From NCBI GenBank assembly GCA_014529385.2, contig CM043966.1, positions 44,772,537 to 44,836,536 on the forward strand: DNA of 64,000 nt, given 5' to 3'. The position numbers were made by a program, and so were the translations under genes. Below, piece after piece: positions 54,415 through 64,000 of this stretch. Source of the DNA: Adiantum capillus-veneris. Taxonomy: Eukaryota > Streptophyta > Polypodiopsida > Polypodiales > Pteridaceae. Numbering within the stretch: position 1 is the stretch's first letter; every line of letters begins with the position of its first letter. A model generated the notes under the pieces. It saw only the letters and a program-made list of their open reading frames with translations, had not been told where the DNA came from and did not search any database.

Positions 54415-55937
54415 GACGCCAAGCTTAGGTATCATAAAGGTTGATACAATCTGGTGGGGATGACGCTCTAACTCGTATGCCGGAGATCAATTCTCTCTTG
54501 TTCACGGAACTTCGTAGTGAATTTTTGGATTCTCTCAAAGGAAAATATGAGCATGATGAAGCATATTCCAAAGTATGGAGCCATGTACAAATGAGGGATC
54601 CTTCTCACTCCAATGATGGTAGTGTAACATTAACGTCCACACCTAGTTCTCCTCTATCGAGTGATGAACTACAGCTATGGAAGCATTTCACCATTGACAA
54701 TGGGTACCTACTCCATAAGGGGAGAGTTTGTGTACCGACGGACACAGACATTCGGAGCCAAATTCTTTATGAATGTCATGATAGTCCAAGTGCAGGACAC
54801 CCAAGGATTAGAAAAACTTATGCTCTCGTACGACGACAGTTTTACTGGCCAGGTATACATAGCTTTGTTCAGGCTTATGTCTTGCATTGCCAAAAATGTC
54901 AAGTTAACAAAGTAGAGCGCCTGAAAGCAGGAGGACTCTTACATCCTTTGGAGATTCCCAATGGAAAATGGGAAATCATCTCTATGGACTTTATTGTGGG
55001 TTTACCAACCACTGTACGAGGTCATGACTCGGTATGGGTGTTCATAGACCGGTTGACTAAACTATGTAAGCTTATTCCAACCAAATCAACGGTTAAGACA
55101 CAAGAACTAGCCAAGTTATTTGTGGACAATCTATACAAATTGTATGGTTTTCCAAGTAACATTTTCAGTGACCGTGATCCCAAGTTTAACAGTCACTTCT
55201 GAAGGGCTCTGTTTAAATGATTGGGTACACAACTCAACCTCAGTACAACCGATCATCCAAAAACAGATGGTCAGACTGAACGAGTTAACCAAGTGCTAGA
55301 GGATATGCTAAGAGCATACATCAACAAAAAACAGTCAGACTGGGAAGAATACTTACCTATTCTCAAGTTTGCCTACAACAATGCTAAGTATGTCACAGCT
55401 GGATTTAGTTCTTTCATGCTCATGTATGGGTTTCAACCTAGGTCACTTGTTACGGTGGGGTTGGCAACCGAAAAGCTCCAACAGGTTAAGGATTTTCTCC
55501 AAGACCACATTGATATGCTAAAACTCGCTCATGAGAATGTCCAACAAGCACAGGATCGGTATAAGAAGTATGCTGATGAGAAACGTCGGCAAGTTACCTT
55601 TGAGGAATGGGAGGAAGTATTTTTACGTGTGCCAGAACATTCAGAAAGTCTGAAAACTGGACCAACACCTAAATTATCTCCCCAATATTGTGGGCCTTTC
55701 AAAATACTCAAGCAAGTAGGTGATCGTGCCTACAAATTATTGCTACCTGCACATTCTCGTATTCATCCGGTGTTTCATGTAAGCCGTTTATGTAAGCGGT
55801 TACATGGGGATGACAATGTCATTGACCAACAGATTTTGGTTGATTTCATCGAACCTCCTACCTTACCGCATGAACTTGACGTGTTCTCAATTATCATGAG
55901 TTGCATACACATCATCATGTACGTCAATACGCATTAA
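54415..55937 (+). pseudogene. Chromovirus: integrase
   Basis: 54441-55202 holds the finger CHDSPSAGHPRIRKTYALVR and HCQKCQVNK (H2C2), then SMDFIVGLP (first Asp) and FSDRDPKF (second Asp). After a stop at 55201-55203 the frame 55221-55937 continues with HPKTDGQTERVNQVLEDMLR (catalytic Glu), WEEYLPILKFAYNNAKYVTA, and the GPY/F block PQYCGPFKILKQVGDRAYKL and HPVFHVSRL. All three catalytic acids are present; one stop separates the second Asp and the Glu. Confidence 0.9.
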
Positions 55938-56041
55938 TCAAGTGGAAAGACCGACCTGAAGAAGGTGCCGCTTGGGAAAACATTAGTGTTCTTAAGAATA
56001 AGTTTCCCACTTTTGTTTTTGAGGACGAAAACTCTTCTTAA
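55878..56041 (+). pseudogene. Chromovirus: C-terminal chromodomain
   Basis: In a frame shifted from the integrase frame, the reading gives VLNYHELHTHHHVRQYALIK, then WKDRPEEGAAWENISVLKNK and FPTFVFEDENSS before TAA at 56039-56041. W-K-x-R/L-P-E-E-G/A-x-W-E is the chromodomain signature that steers integration toward marked chromatin. The frameshift near 55875 disconnects it. Confidence 0.85.
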
Positions 56042-56052
56042 GGGGGGAGTAA

Positions 56053-56246
56053 TGTCAGGACACTGGCAAGGCCGGACTAGACAAGGGCAAGGCCGCGCTA
56101 GGCAGTGTGGAAAGGGAGTCCAACTAGAGCAAAGGGCCAGGGGCCATGCTATTTAGTGGGTGGTTGGGTGTTGGACTCCTAGGTTCTAGTTCCCCTTTTC
56201 TAACATTGAGGACCTCCCTTCTTGATCAAGAAAAGAGAAACCTTGT
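56053..56246 (+). repeat. Chromovirus 3' LTR, start only
   Basis: A polypurine tract (AAGGGGGGAGTAA, 56040-56052) is followed by TGTCAGGACACTGGC, the usual arrangement at the start of a 3' LTR. Its right limit is unclear because the PBS of a minus-strand element begins at 56259 going left; the change-over lies somewhere in 56100-56246. Confidence 0.55.
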
Positions 56247-56259
56247 GCTTTGATACCAA
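56247..56259 (-). other. Met-type primer binding site next to LTR D2
   Basis: The minus strand reads TTGGTATCAAAGC directly after the LTR end TGTTACA. It differs by one base from the common TTGGTATCAGAGC. It gives the orientation of LTR family D. Confidence 0.65.
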
Positions 56260-56538
56260 TGTAACATTTAATGGCCTAGTAACTTGTGTGTAGCGGAAAT
56301 TAGCATGAACATAGTGAGCATTTCATTAGAATAGATTCCTAATGAGCATAACAAGAGTGCTTGGGTGGAGAGAGCAACAAAAAGCATAACATAGCTTAGT
56401 AATTATCATGGTAGAGATGAGCATGCATTGAAGCTTGGCTCTTGGTTGCATTTGCATCACAAAGCCAAGAGTTGTCGCTGTAGGCCTCCCTTATCGCAAG
56501 CTTGGAGTAGGTGATATGCTTTCCATTAAAGCTTGAGA

Positions 56539-56629
<91 letters not shown>

Positions 56630-56688
56630 TTCTTTCTTCACACATGAGATCATGTGAATGTGTGTGCAATAATGCCTTGTAAAATCCA

Positions 56689-56731
<43 letters not shown>

Positions 56732-57168
56732 TTGACCCCTCTTGCTAATTACTCTTGCTAGCACATCATTGGACCCCTCCAGGCTTAGCCAATGAAAAAT
56801 AAGTAGCATAATTGATAGAATTATGACATGTGTCCCCCTTTCCCCTTTTGTGAGAGCTTTAGGTAATTAATTAATGCAACTAAACTCTCATTGGACCCCT
56901 TTGTCTCTTGACCAATAGGAATCAGGCAAGCCATTGGGCTGCTGAATGCTCATTGGACCCCTTGGGAGACCGTCCAATAGTCTTCTAGAGAGATTAATTC
57001 TTATTGGTTCTTTTATTAAGTTTTTTTAAATGAATTAAACTAGATTTACACTAGCCTAATTCTCATTGGTCCACCTCCATGGCCATCCAATAAGATTTGA
57101 GTACACCTTGTGGGCATCTAGGCTTGGGAGCGGACATGTGTCCCTAGTTCCCTTTTTGTACAGGAGCT

Positions 57169-57199
<31 letters not shown>

Positions 57200-57575
57200 T
57201 TCTCTCATCCCCTACTTCCAGGGTTTGTCCCCTCCTATGTAGACTCTTTGAAGACTTTTTGTACACACACCAAGCATCCAGTTTTCCTAAGCTTTGACCT
57301 TTGGACACAAACTTTGAATTTTGGAACCTTAGCATTTTGGAAGTCTTAATGGGATGAACCTTAGGGTCTTTAAAGACCATTGTTGCACCTTGCTCTTTTG
57401 CAGAGATGGCCCCCCCTTTGGATTACTATTTTCCCTCCTTTGGATCCCTACTGTGGCCGGTCTGGTAGCTTAACCAATATTCTATCTTTTTCTCTCCTAA
57501 CACTTCCCCATATTAAATGAATCAGTTTAACATGAGAAAATCATTTGGGAGAATTAGATATTAGTTATTATGACA
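56260..57575 (-). repeat. LTR of family D, 1316 bp
   Basis: On the minus strand it begins TGTCATAATAAC at 57575 and ends ATGTTACA at 56260. It is homologous to the solo LTR at 27710-29283. It contains a long GA run (about 56538-56627) followed by a CT run (about 56693-56727), which are complementary, and a GT run near 57173-57200. No internal coding region remains and the flanks show no target duplication, consistent with a 5' LTR whose element was lost. Confidence 0.75.
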
Positions 57576-57592
57576 CTTAGCAAGGTTCAAAG

Positions 57593-57853
57593 ATGGGGAA
57601 GACTAAGCAATCGATGTCGCAAGCCATGCAAGAGGCAATTGATGTTAAAACTACAGAGTTTAAAGAGCTGTTACATCCAATTGAAGAAGAACGTTTTGTG
57701 CCACACCATAAGATAGGGAAGTATGTATTCCATCAGAATGAGAGGGCGTTACTCAGGCTGTGGGGCATGAAGGTGGTACTTGAAGCCACTAGAATCAGTT
57801 TTGATACAAGGATTATCCATGGATATATGATCATCCCAAACACAGGTTGTTAA
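57593..57853 (+). CDS. Hypothetical ORF between LTR D2 and LTR C
   Basis: This 86-residue frame begins MGKTKQSMSQAMQEAIDV and is followed by an acidic helix-like segment and HHKIGKYVFHQNERALLRLW. The final residues come from the start of LTR C (57848), so the reading was cut by that insertion. Not recognised. Confidence 0.3.
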   Translation: MGKTKQSMSQAMQEAIDVKTTEFKELLHPIEEERFVPHHKIGKYVFHQNERALLRLWGMKVVLEATRISFDTRIIHGYMIIPNTGC

Positions 57854-58487
57854 TTGAGCCGACGTCAGTTAACAGGAGCTGCTAAAGACCAAAGTCGTAT
57901 GAATGCACATCGAAGATGAATATGAAGAAGCAATGAAGATTGGAGTTACACATTTTTCATATTTTCCCCAAATGGCCATGTTTATCTTATGTGCAATTTT
58001 GTCTGAGTGTTATAAATGACATTTGAACACATGAGATATTGAGATACTGTGCACATTCTAGGTAGTAAGTTTCTTTGCATTTGGAGCATTGTAACTACAT
58101 GAAATCAACATATTAGGATTTGATAAATACTGTTTATCTTATGCGCGATTTAGACAAAGTGTCAGAAATGACTTTTGAGCACATAAGGATGTTAAGGACA
58201 CTTTGCACATGCTAGACATTAAGTTTCGTTGCATTCGGAGCACCGTAGCTATACAAATTCATCGGATCAGGCTTGCGGTAAGCAAAGTGGCTTTTGGTGT
58301 CTGACACACACCTGAGATCGATCTAGGTGAGAGCACACTAGGCTTGGGTTTTCCGAGGGATTGGACCTCTCTTGTAGCCTCTATGCATGCGCTAGTCGGG
58401 TTAGCTACGTCCCACGGATTGACATTTTATATATATGGTTCTCGCTTTTCTAGCATCGATATGGTGAAGCTTGGCATCCAATTGACA
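57848..58487 (+). repeat. LTR of element C, 640 bp
   Basis: It begins with the hairpin TGTTAATTGA/TCAGTTAACA and shares its first 125-130 bp with the A and B LTRs (GAATGCACATCGAAGATGAAT and so on), then diverges completely. It ends AATTGACA at 58487, before the PBS. Confidence 0.8.
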
Positions 58488-58510
58488 TTTTGGCACCGTC
58501 GCCGGCGACA
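58488..58510 (+). other. Primer binding site of element C
   Basis: TTTTGGCACCGTCGCCGGCG is an Asp-type PBS with a few changes, at the expected position. Confidence 0.75.
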
Positions 58511-60234
58511 AGGCAACCTAAACTAGAGAAAAACCAAAAGATTTCACTTGAATTTCCATTATTTCCTCTAGTTTTGGCTAGAGTAACACATTTTTGGCTT
58601 TGTCACGGCTGAGAGGTGTTTGTGAGTAGAGATACTTGGTAAGGACCTCGGGATCATTAGTTTAGTAGGACGGATTAGGGGAAGGATCCTTGAGACTAGC
58701 TAGTGGTCAATAAGGGTATCACCTAAGTTAGGAAGTAGAGATTTGAGACTGAAGGTTGAAGGTTGAAGTTTTTACTTTCTATAATCTTTTTTAATGTTCA
58801 GTAGGAGTAGGGTAAGTAGAAATCAGGATTGCATCTGATTTGAGGTGCACTGAGAAAACCACAAAAATAGTCAAACTATTTTAGGCACGCCGAAGATAGA
58901 CATGGGGTTTTTGAGACTGATACTGGCAAACTGGACTTACAAGGTGGTAGACCAACTTGAGTAGACTATTCCCTTTGATTTTGGAAACATTTGGGTCACT
59001 AAAACACTTGGTCAATTTCAAAATTGGAAAAACCCGCAGACTTCAGAGAAAATCAGGCTAAAACTTGAAACCAAGGTGTGGATAAATCCTAAAACTTGTG
59101 GGAAAATCAATCTGTGAAGAAAAAAATGGAAAAGGTCAAAATCTAGCAGATTTTTATCTTACGCATTCTGAAGATGGAAATCTCTCCAGAGAAGTTATTT
59201 TGCCAAAATTTCACTCACAGGGTCTATTTAGACGATAATATAGCTCCTAAGCAAGTTTTCATCAAATTTTAAGTTGTGTAAGGATAAAAACACCAAGAAA
59301 ACTAGAAATCTTGACTACGGGATCAAAAAGGGTGACAAAACATTGGTAAACTGTCCAAACTTTGTGAAACTCATTGAACAAGCTTGAAATCGCATATACG
59401 AACCTAGACAAGTCACACTGGTCAAAAATATATTGAAACAGGGAAATTTTATCTTATGCGCACCGAAGATAAAATTTTCAATAGGAAGATGATTTTTTAA
59501 TTTTACACTAGAGTTAGCTTTTCCTTATCATAGAACCCTATTCAAGTTGTCAAAATTCAATTTTGGAGAATTTTATCTTAGGTGCACCAAAGATAAAATT
59601 CTCACTAGAAGGGTAATTTTCTTGATTTGACACCAGGATTACATGTAAAAACCCACGAAAATCACCTTGGGAAAAAATCTCTTGAAGTAGTGAAAATTTA
59701 TCTTATGCATGCCGAAGATTATAATTTTCACTAAAAATGTCATTTTTAAAATTTTGAAACCAGGGTTAGGTTTGTCTTATCATAATTACCCTATTCAAAC
59801 TGTCAAAGTTCAAAATTTGAAGAATTTATCTTAGGCACACATAAGATAAATTCTCTACCAGAAAGGTGATTTCTTGATTTTGAAACCAGATAGGCGCACA
59901 TAAGATAAATTCTCTACCAAAAAGGTGATTTTGACAAAATTCACATAGCTTCCATTGAACATTATAGAGCTCTTGAGCAAGTTTGAACAACTTTGAAGTT
60001 GTGTAAAGACGTGAAACACTAAAACAGATGGAAACCTTCACGACGGGACAAAAAGGGATGGTAAACCACTCACACATAGTTCAAACTTTGTGAAATTCAA
60101 CAGAGAGACTTGAAACTACATGTAAAAAACTAAGAAAATCACCTTGGGCAAAAATATTATGAAATAGTGAAATTTTATCTTTGGCGATAGCTTGTTAGCA
60201 CCAAGGGTACATGTGCTTGTAGATCAAGCTATTT
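58511..60234 (+). other. Element C: leader with a different stem-loop array
   Basis: No coding frame is credible. Stem-loops built on TTATCTTA...AAGATAA start near 59148, 59443, 59566, 59691 and 59821, with half-sites near 59890 and 60165. The best is 59566-59603: 14-bp perfect arms (GAGAATTTTATCTT and its complement) around a 10-base loop. Surrounding text repeats phrases such as GAACCCTATTCAAGTTGTCAA and TTTTGACACCAGG. Confidence 0.75.
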
Positions 60235-60579
60235 AGAGCCATAGTTTTTCATCGTTTCAAAAGGTTGCAATCAATTCTAATGCACTTGATCTAGAATTTC
60301 CCAACTCTTGTGTCTAGAAAGTAATCAACTACCAGAATTGCTTGGGCACAAGCAATCCTTTCAACCTGACAAGGAGGAAGTTTACCATGCAATAATAGAA
60401 TCTTCAAGGAGACAGCTTTACAGACCAAACACAACATGGATTCAATCCAAGAAAAAAGTTCAAGGGAACCAGAGGTAGTCAATGGCAATAGCAAAGGCAC
60501 AAATGCAACATAGAAATTTTTATAGCTTTATGGCTACAATGGAGATAAAGTCTTGTATACAAATTCAGAAGGCCATAGG
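60235..60579 (+). repeat. Block shared with 24510-24850, cut by the K LTR
   Basis: This corresponds to the junction between leader and coding part in B. The last 80 bases before 60580 are nearly the same as 24775-24850, and the frame reads NFYSFMATMEIKSCIQIQKA. The match stops exactly at the first base of the K LTR, which fixes that boundary. Confidence 0.7.
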
Positions 60580-61240
60580 TGTAAGGTCTCTGACCCCGAT
60601 CAAAAAGAGCACCCTTGTACCATGAAACGAATATAATGGAATAAGTTACTATTTTTAGCAGTTTTCCAAATTCTGTAAGTGCCATGATGTTTAGAATGTT
60701 TTAAAGCTTCGAAATGCGAATTAAAATAATTTTTGTGGAAAATTTCCAAAAATAGTAAGTTTTTGGTCACCTGACCCATCCAGTTTTGACCGTCTTAAAA
60801 AAATGCACCCGCACCCCGAATTTGAAAAAATGCATTTTCGGACCCCAGGGGCTGCTAAATATGGCAGGTACTCGGGCCAGTACGCCTTAGTTAGAGCTTG
60901 CTATAGCAATTTTCGGCATCAAAATCCGACTCATATGACCCGTTTTATCCTAGAACCAAATTTCCTAAAAATTGTCCTGGGAGGTGCCAGGGGCCCGAGG
61001 CTGTGTGGGAACAGGTTCCAGCCCACTCCAGACCAGCTTTAGCAGCTAGGGGGTGCCCTCTTGCCTTGTGGGAGTCCTGGGGAAGCTGCCAAGCCAGTAA
61101 CTTAGTCTCAGAACCAGTTAACCAAGCCAACCTGACTTGGTGAGTAGGGAACTAGACTTACCATGCAAGGACTGAGTGCTCACTCAGATGCTTATAGCAG
61201 CACAAATCGATTTTCAGCTTGTAGGAGCCTATTTAGAGAC

Positions 61241-61339
<99 letters not shown>

Positions 61340-62733
61340 GCATACACACACACACCTACACACACTGGGAAGGTGCTACCGGTTCACACACTTTTTGAAG
61401 GAGAAGAAAGGAGGGAGGTGCTGCCGAATTCTCGCCTCAAGAAGCTCGATTAGATCAGAGAATCGAGAAGATTATCAGCCCTTAATCACGTTCTTCTCCC
61501 AACCAATCATTTAAAGTAGTGAGAAATGTCCTCGATTAAGAGAACTCGCTTCGGTGGTGCCCATGACCGCGAGGCGGGAACCAACAATGTCAATGGGAAG
61601 GGGAAAGCTCCCATGGAGGAACAAATACCGGCCATCTCACGGGCCATCGATGAAGAAATGGAAGAGGTAGGTCATATTTTCATTTAAGTTGTTTAAATTA
61701 ACATTGCATACGTTAGTTAGGAACGCACATATCCCCAAACATGTTGGAGAAATCCGACGAAAACCGCGGCATTGAACTCATTGTACATTAAGTTATAAAG
61801 TAGGAAGGTAATGCTTGCTGGGTATGCTGTTTGAAAGAGGAAAGAATGTTTGCTAGGGAAAATTTAGCTCGGCTTGTTCATTTTATTTCCAATGTTGAAT
61901 CAGTCCTGACCCCCCTACTGATCACAGGGGGCAGAGTTCCTCGTTAAAGGGCTCTTGAATCCACGACTTGCTTTTTATGCGGTGGATACCCACGACTTGC
62001 TTTCTATGCGGTGGAAACCCACGTCTTGCTTTCTATGCGGTGGGAGTGTCCATGACGTGCTTTCTATGCGGTGGACATACCTAGTTGTATGGGCAGCTAG
62101 GCGACAACGGGAGGAGTGAACTCTCGCTGGAGGGGGGATGTTGTACCTCCAGAACATTGGAATTTTAATGAATAAGTTTGAGTAGAATTTTTAATAGAAT
62201 TCTTTCTTGGTGTTGTTTGCAATACTGGTTGAAGGGCTGTCTCACGGAATTAAAACAAGGAATGTTTATGTTGAACAACATTTGTGGTAGTAATTAGGTC
62301 ACACAAGGAAGTGTGAGTGTGGGGGTGGAAAGTGGGGGCTTGGCTCAGGTTGCCAATGCCTATGAGATGGGTGGTCGCGATTGGTTGGGAACTCTCTGTC
62401 CCCATAGTGATTATTTCGATATTAGTAATACTCATTGCCCCTAGAGTGGTGAAATCTCGAGAGTATGTGCCTCTGAAACATGGGAAAAAAGGCACTCGGG
62501 GTTTCTCTCCTCTTGGAAGGTGGGTCTTAGGATCGCTAGATAGTTTAAGTACGCTTCCCCTGCGAGGTGGAGCTAGATATCCTTGCTAGTAGGCTCGAAC
62601 TCGACTCACTTCGTGATGAGAGATCGTCCGCTAGCCGAACCCTGAACCATTTGTTTGCTTCCGCAATAGATCTAGTGGCCACCAGGTTCACCATCAAATC
62701 TGCTGATTGATACGGCGGGGTGGGGACCTCACA
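60580..62733 (+). repeat. 5' LTR of gypsy element K, 2154 bp
   Basis: It starts TGTAAGGTCTCTGACCCC, at the break in the B/C-type block, and ends GTGGGGACCTCACA, two bases before a Met PBS. The two ends are imperfect inverted repeats (TGTRAGGTC). Inside are a CA microsatellite (about 61244-61338), an ATG-started frame with a splice-donor-like end (61526-61666), and four copies of a 29-31-bp repeat around CTTTCTATGCGGTGG (61961-62075). Confidence 0.8.
61526..61666 (+). CDS. Element K: possible gag first exon inside the LTR
   Basis: The ATG at 61526 opens 47 codons to GAAGAG at 61661-61666, immediately followed by GTAGGT, a good donor. The residues (MSSIKRTRFGGAHDREAGTN ... PMEEQIPAISRAIDEEMEE) look like the disordered start of plant gypsy Gag proteins, which often have P-M-E-E-Q-I/V shortly before the gag domain. 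The phase is zero and joins in frame to acceptors at 62848 and 63568. Transcript evidence is lacking, so this remains a prediction. Confidence 0.55.
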
Positions 62734-62735
62734 CC

Positions 62736-62748
62736 TGGTATCAGAGCC
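62736..62748 (+). other. Met-tRNA primer binding site of element K
   Basis: TGGTATCAGAGCC follows the LTR end CCTCACA after two bases. This is the standard initiator-Met PBS of plant gypsy and copia elements. Confidence 0.9.
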
Positions 62749-62848
62749 TGGGTTAGGCTGGGAAATAAAGTCGTACTGTTTGAATATTTAAATAAGGAAC
62801 TGAAAGTATATAGGTAGTTGATCCAAATTCCTTGCATTGGTGTTGTAG

Positions 62849-63354
62849 GAAGACCCCGTGCTTGAATATCGGAAGTTCCAAGTGTTTGAGCTTATTTATG
62901 AGCAAGCTCGAAGATCCCCAGTTTACCAGTTCAAACGAGATGTCATGGAGATACTGTTGAAGGCTTATACGCCACACTCCAATCACATTGATAGAGGATG
63001 GGAACTTGATTGGACATTTCTAGGAGGGGTTTACTACATCAACGCTCGGAAGCTAGGATGCCTGGCTACCGACTTGAAGAAGATACATTGGGGAGAAGAG
63101 TTGAGGGTCATAGAGATATTCTACTTGGTGCCTACACGATTGGACCAGACTATTTCAGACAACTCCAATCAAACCATCAACGACTGGCTCTTGGAGAAGG
63201 TCACCAATGTGATCCCAGCGAACCGAGTCAAAACCTTTGGATTACTGAAAGCGGAACTCCGGCTCGATATCTTAGCTTATTATCCACTCAAGAATGAGTA
63301 TAAGAGCTATTACACGAATGAAGTAGTGCATCATGTCAATACCATCTCCTAGGC
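62849..63354 (+). CDS. Element K: unrecognised ORF before gag, possible alternative exon
   Basis: The frame is open from an acceptor-like TTGTAG at 62843-62848 to TAG at 63352-63354. It has no Met for the first part; GTG at 62858 or the splice from 61666 would supply the start. It encodes about 168 residues with many aromatic and charged residues: EYRKFQVFELIYEQARRSPV, ELDWTFLGGVYYINARKLGC and KTFGLLKAELRLDILAYYPL. It looks like a folded globular protein with intact coding bias. I recognise no family. It precedes gag by 214 bp. Confidence 0.5.
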
Positions 63355-63568
63355 GTATGTTATACGCAAATCCATAAAGCCGTGTAATAAGTTGATCATC
63401 AGTTATCCTAAACCTTGAAGGGTTCGATTGTAATAAATTTTCATCAATAAAGCGCTTTTGTCTCTGAATCTCTGTCTCTTGATAAAGTGGAATTTTGAAT
63501 TTTATTAAAGTCTCGTGTCTATTTTGAAATCCAAGTAATGGTATCAAGAATTCATATAATCCATGTAG

Positions 63569-64000
63569 GTACCGCCTGTTGCTCTGTACTCGGCAGCGCA
63601 AGAGAAGAAACTCCTCCTTAAGCAAGCCCAACCTCCGATATTTAAGGGCGAGGGGGCAAATGTGGAGAGAGATGCGGAAGTGTGGATGGAAGCCATGGAC
63701 GATTACTTTGAAGCTGCGCGGACCCAACCCGTAAATCAGACCATGCTTGCGATGTTCCACATGACTGGCGATGCCAATATATGGTGGAAGCAACATTGCA
63801 GGGACATGGATATTAAGGGATCTTCCCAATCCTGGGAAGACATCAAAGCTGCGATAATGGGGCGTTATATACCGCCTGCCTATAGAACCTTGAGGATGAA
63901 TGAATTCTTTTCACTTCGGCAGCTGAATTCATATGTCAAAGAATACTATGCAAAGTTTGTCACTCTTCGGAGATATGCTCCTAAGATGACCTTGGAACAA
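63569..64000 (+). CDS. Element K: gag, running off the window
   Basis: The frame opens after TCCATGTAG (an acceptor-like AG at 63567-63568) with VPPVALYSAAQEKKLLLKQA, PPIFKGEG, AEVWMEAMDDYFEAARTQP, AMFHMTGDANIWWKQH, SWEDIKAAIMGRYIPPAYR and SYVKEYYAKFVTLRRYAP. This is the retrotransposon gag domain of Ty3/gypsy elements; it builds the particle shell. It is undamaged to the window end. No in-frame Met lies between the acceptor and the domain start, which supports a spliced start at 61526. Confidence 0.85.

Noticed and set aside
56396-56809. Minus-strand frame with Arg-Glu and Ser-Leu repeats
   Set aside because: It is produced by the GA and CT microsatellites in LTR D2.
61163-61514. Two overlapping frames with long Thr-His repeats
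   Set aside because: They are a CA microsatellite read in two frames.
63541-63552. Second Met-like PBS (TGGTATCAAGAA) in element K
   Set aside because: Only the first part matches a PBS and it lies far downstream of the LTR end; the site at 62736 fits fully.
63272-63829. 185-residue minus-strand ORF
   Set aside because: It is antisense to the clear gag frame of K and shows no domain of its own.

Overview
The window looks like a repeat-rich intergenic block of a large land-plant nuclear genome. It is AT-rich and carries plant-type Ty3/gypsy retrotransposons with Asp-tRNA-like primer binding sites, a chromodomain Ty3 element, elements with initiator-Met-tRNA primer binding sites and an L1-type LINE. 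Almost every coding stretch is broken by stops or frameshifts. I see no convincing intact host gene, tRNA, rRNA or CRISPR array. A non-flowering plant such as a fern is possible, but that is only an impression.

Layout. 401-4929 (minus) is the 3' half (RT to a post-integrase protease-like domain) of a Ty3 element I call E. 4930-11875 (minus) is a non-coding LTR element, A, inserted in E. 11876-13018 (minus) is the 5' LTR, PBS and first leader piece of element B. 13019-14280 is unassigned. 14281-21784 (plus) is the 5' half of E (leader, gag, protease), itself hit by a 2.8-kb LTR-like insertion (17006-19845). 21785-22324 (plus) is the 5' part of the A LTR. 22325-30810 (plus) is the rest of B: a long leader, one zinc knuckle, an unrecognised 300-residue ORF and two degenerate protease-like domains, interrupted by a solo LTR (27710-29283). 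31071-32499 is a minus-strand element with a Met PBS. 32526-33638 is a broken coiled-coil gene. 34021-36724 (minus) is a broken LINE. 37475-49630 (plus) is element P, the most complete relative of E. 51041-54016 (plus) has the same kind of leader followed by a different broken gene, F. 54034-56052 is the 3' half of a chromovirus. 56260-57575 is an LTR with a Met-type PBS on the minus strand. 57848-60579 is an LTR, PBS and leader of a further relative, C, cut off by the 2.15-kb LTR of a gypsy element, K (60580-64000), whose gag runs out of the window.

Main results. (1) Two split elements and one split LTR are all repaired by turning back a single segment, about 11876-22324, so the window records a 10.4-kb inversion. 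(2) The E/P family encodes two aspartic-protease-like domains, one before RT and one after integrase; the second keeps Asp but has lost the Gly of the D-T/S-G motif. It also has two integrase-type zinc-finger regions in tandem. (3) Leaders of E, P, B and F carry near-perfect 22-bp palindromes about 285 bp apart, while the leader of C carries a different stem-loop about 125 bp apart. The leader seems to be a shared module with different coding cargo behind it. (4) The K gag appears to start inside the LTR and to use an intron that spans U5 and the PBS, with an alternative in-frame exon.

Limits: boundaries and similarities were judged by eye; no alignment or database search was run.
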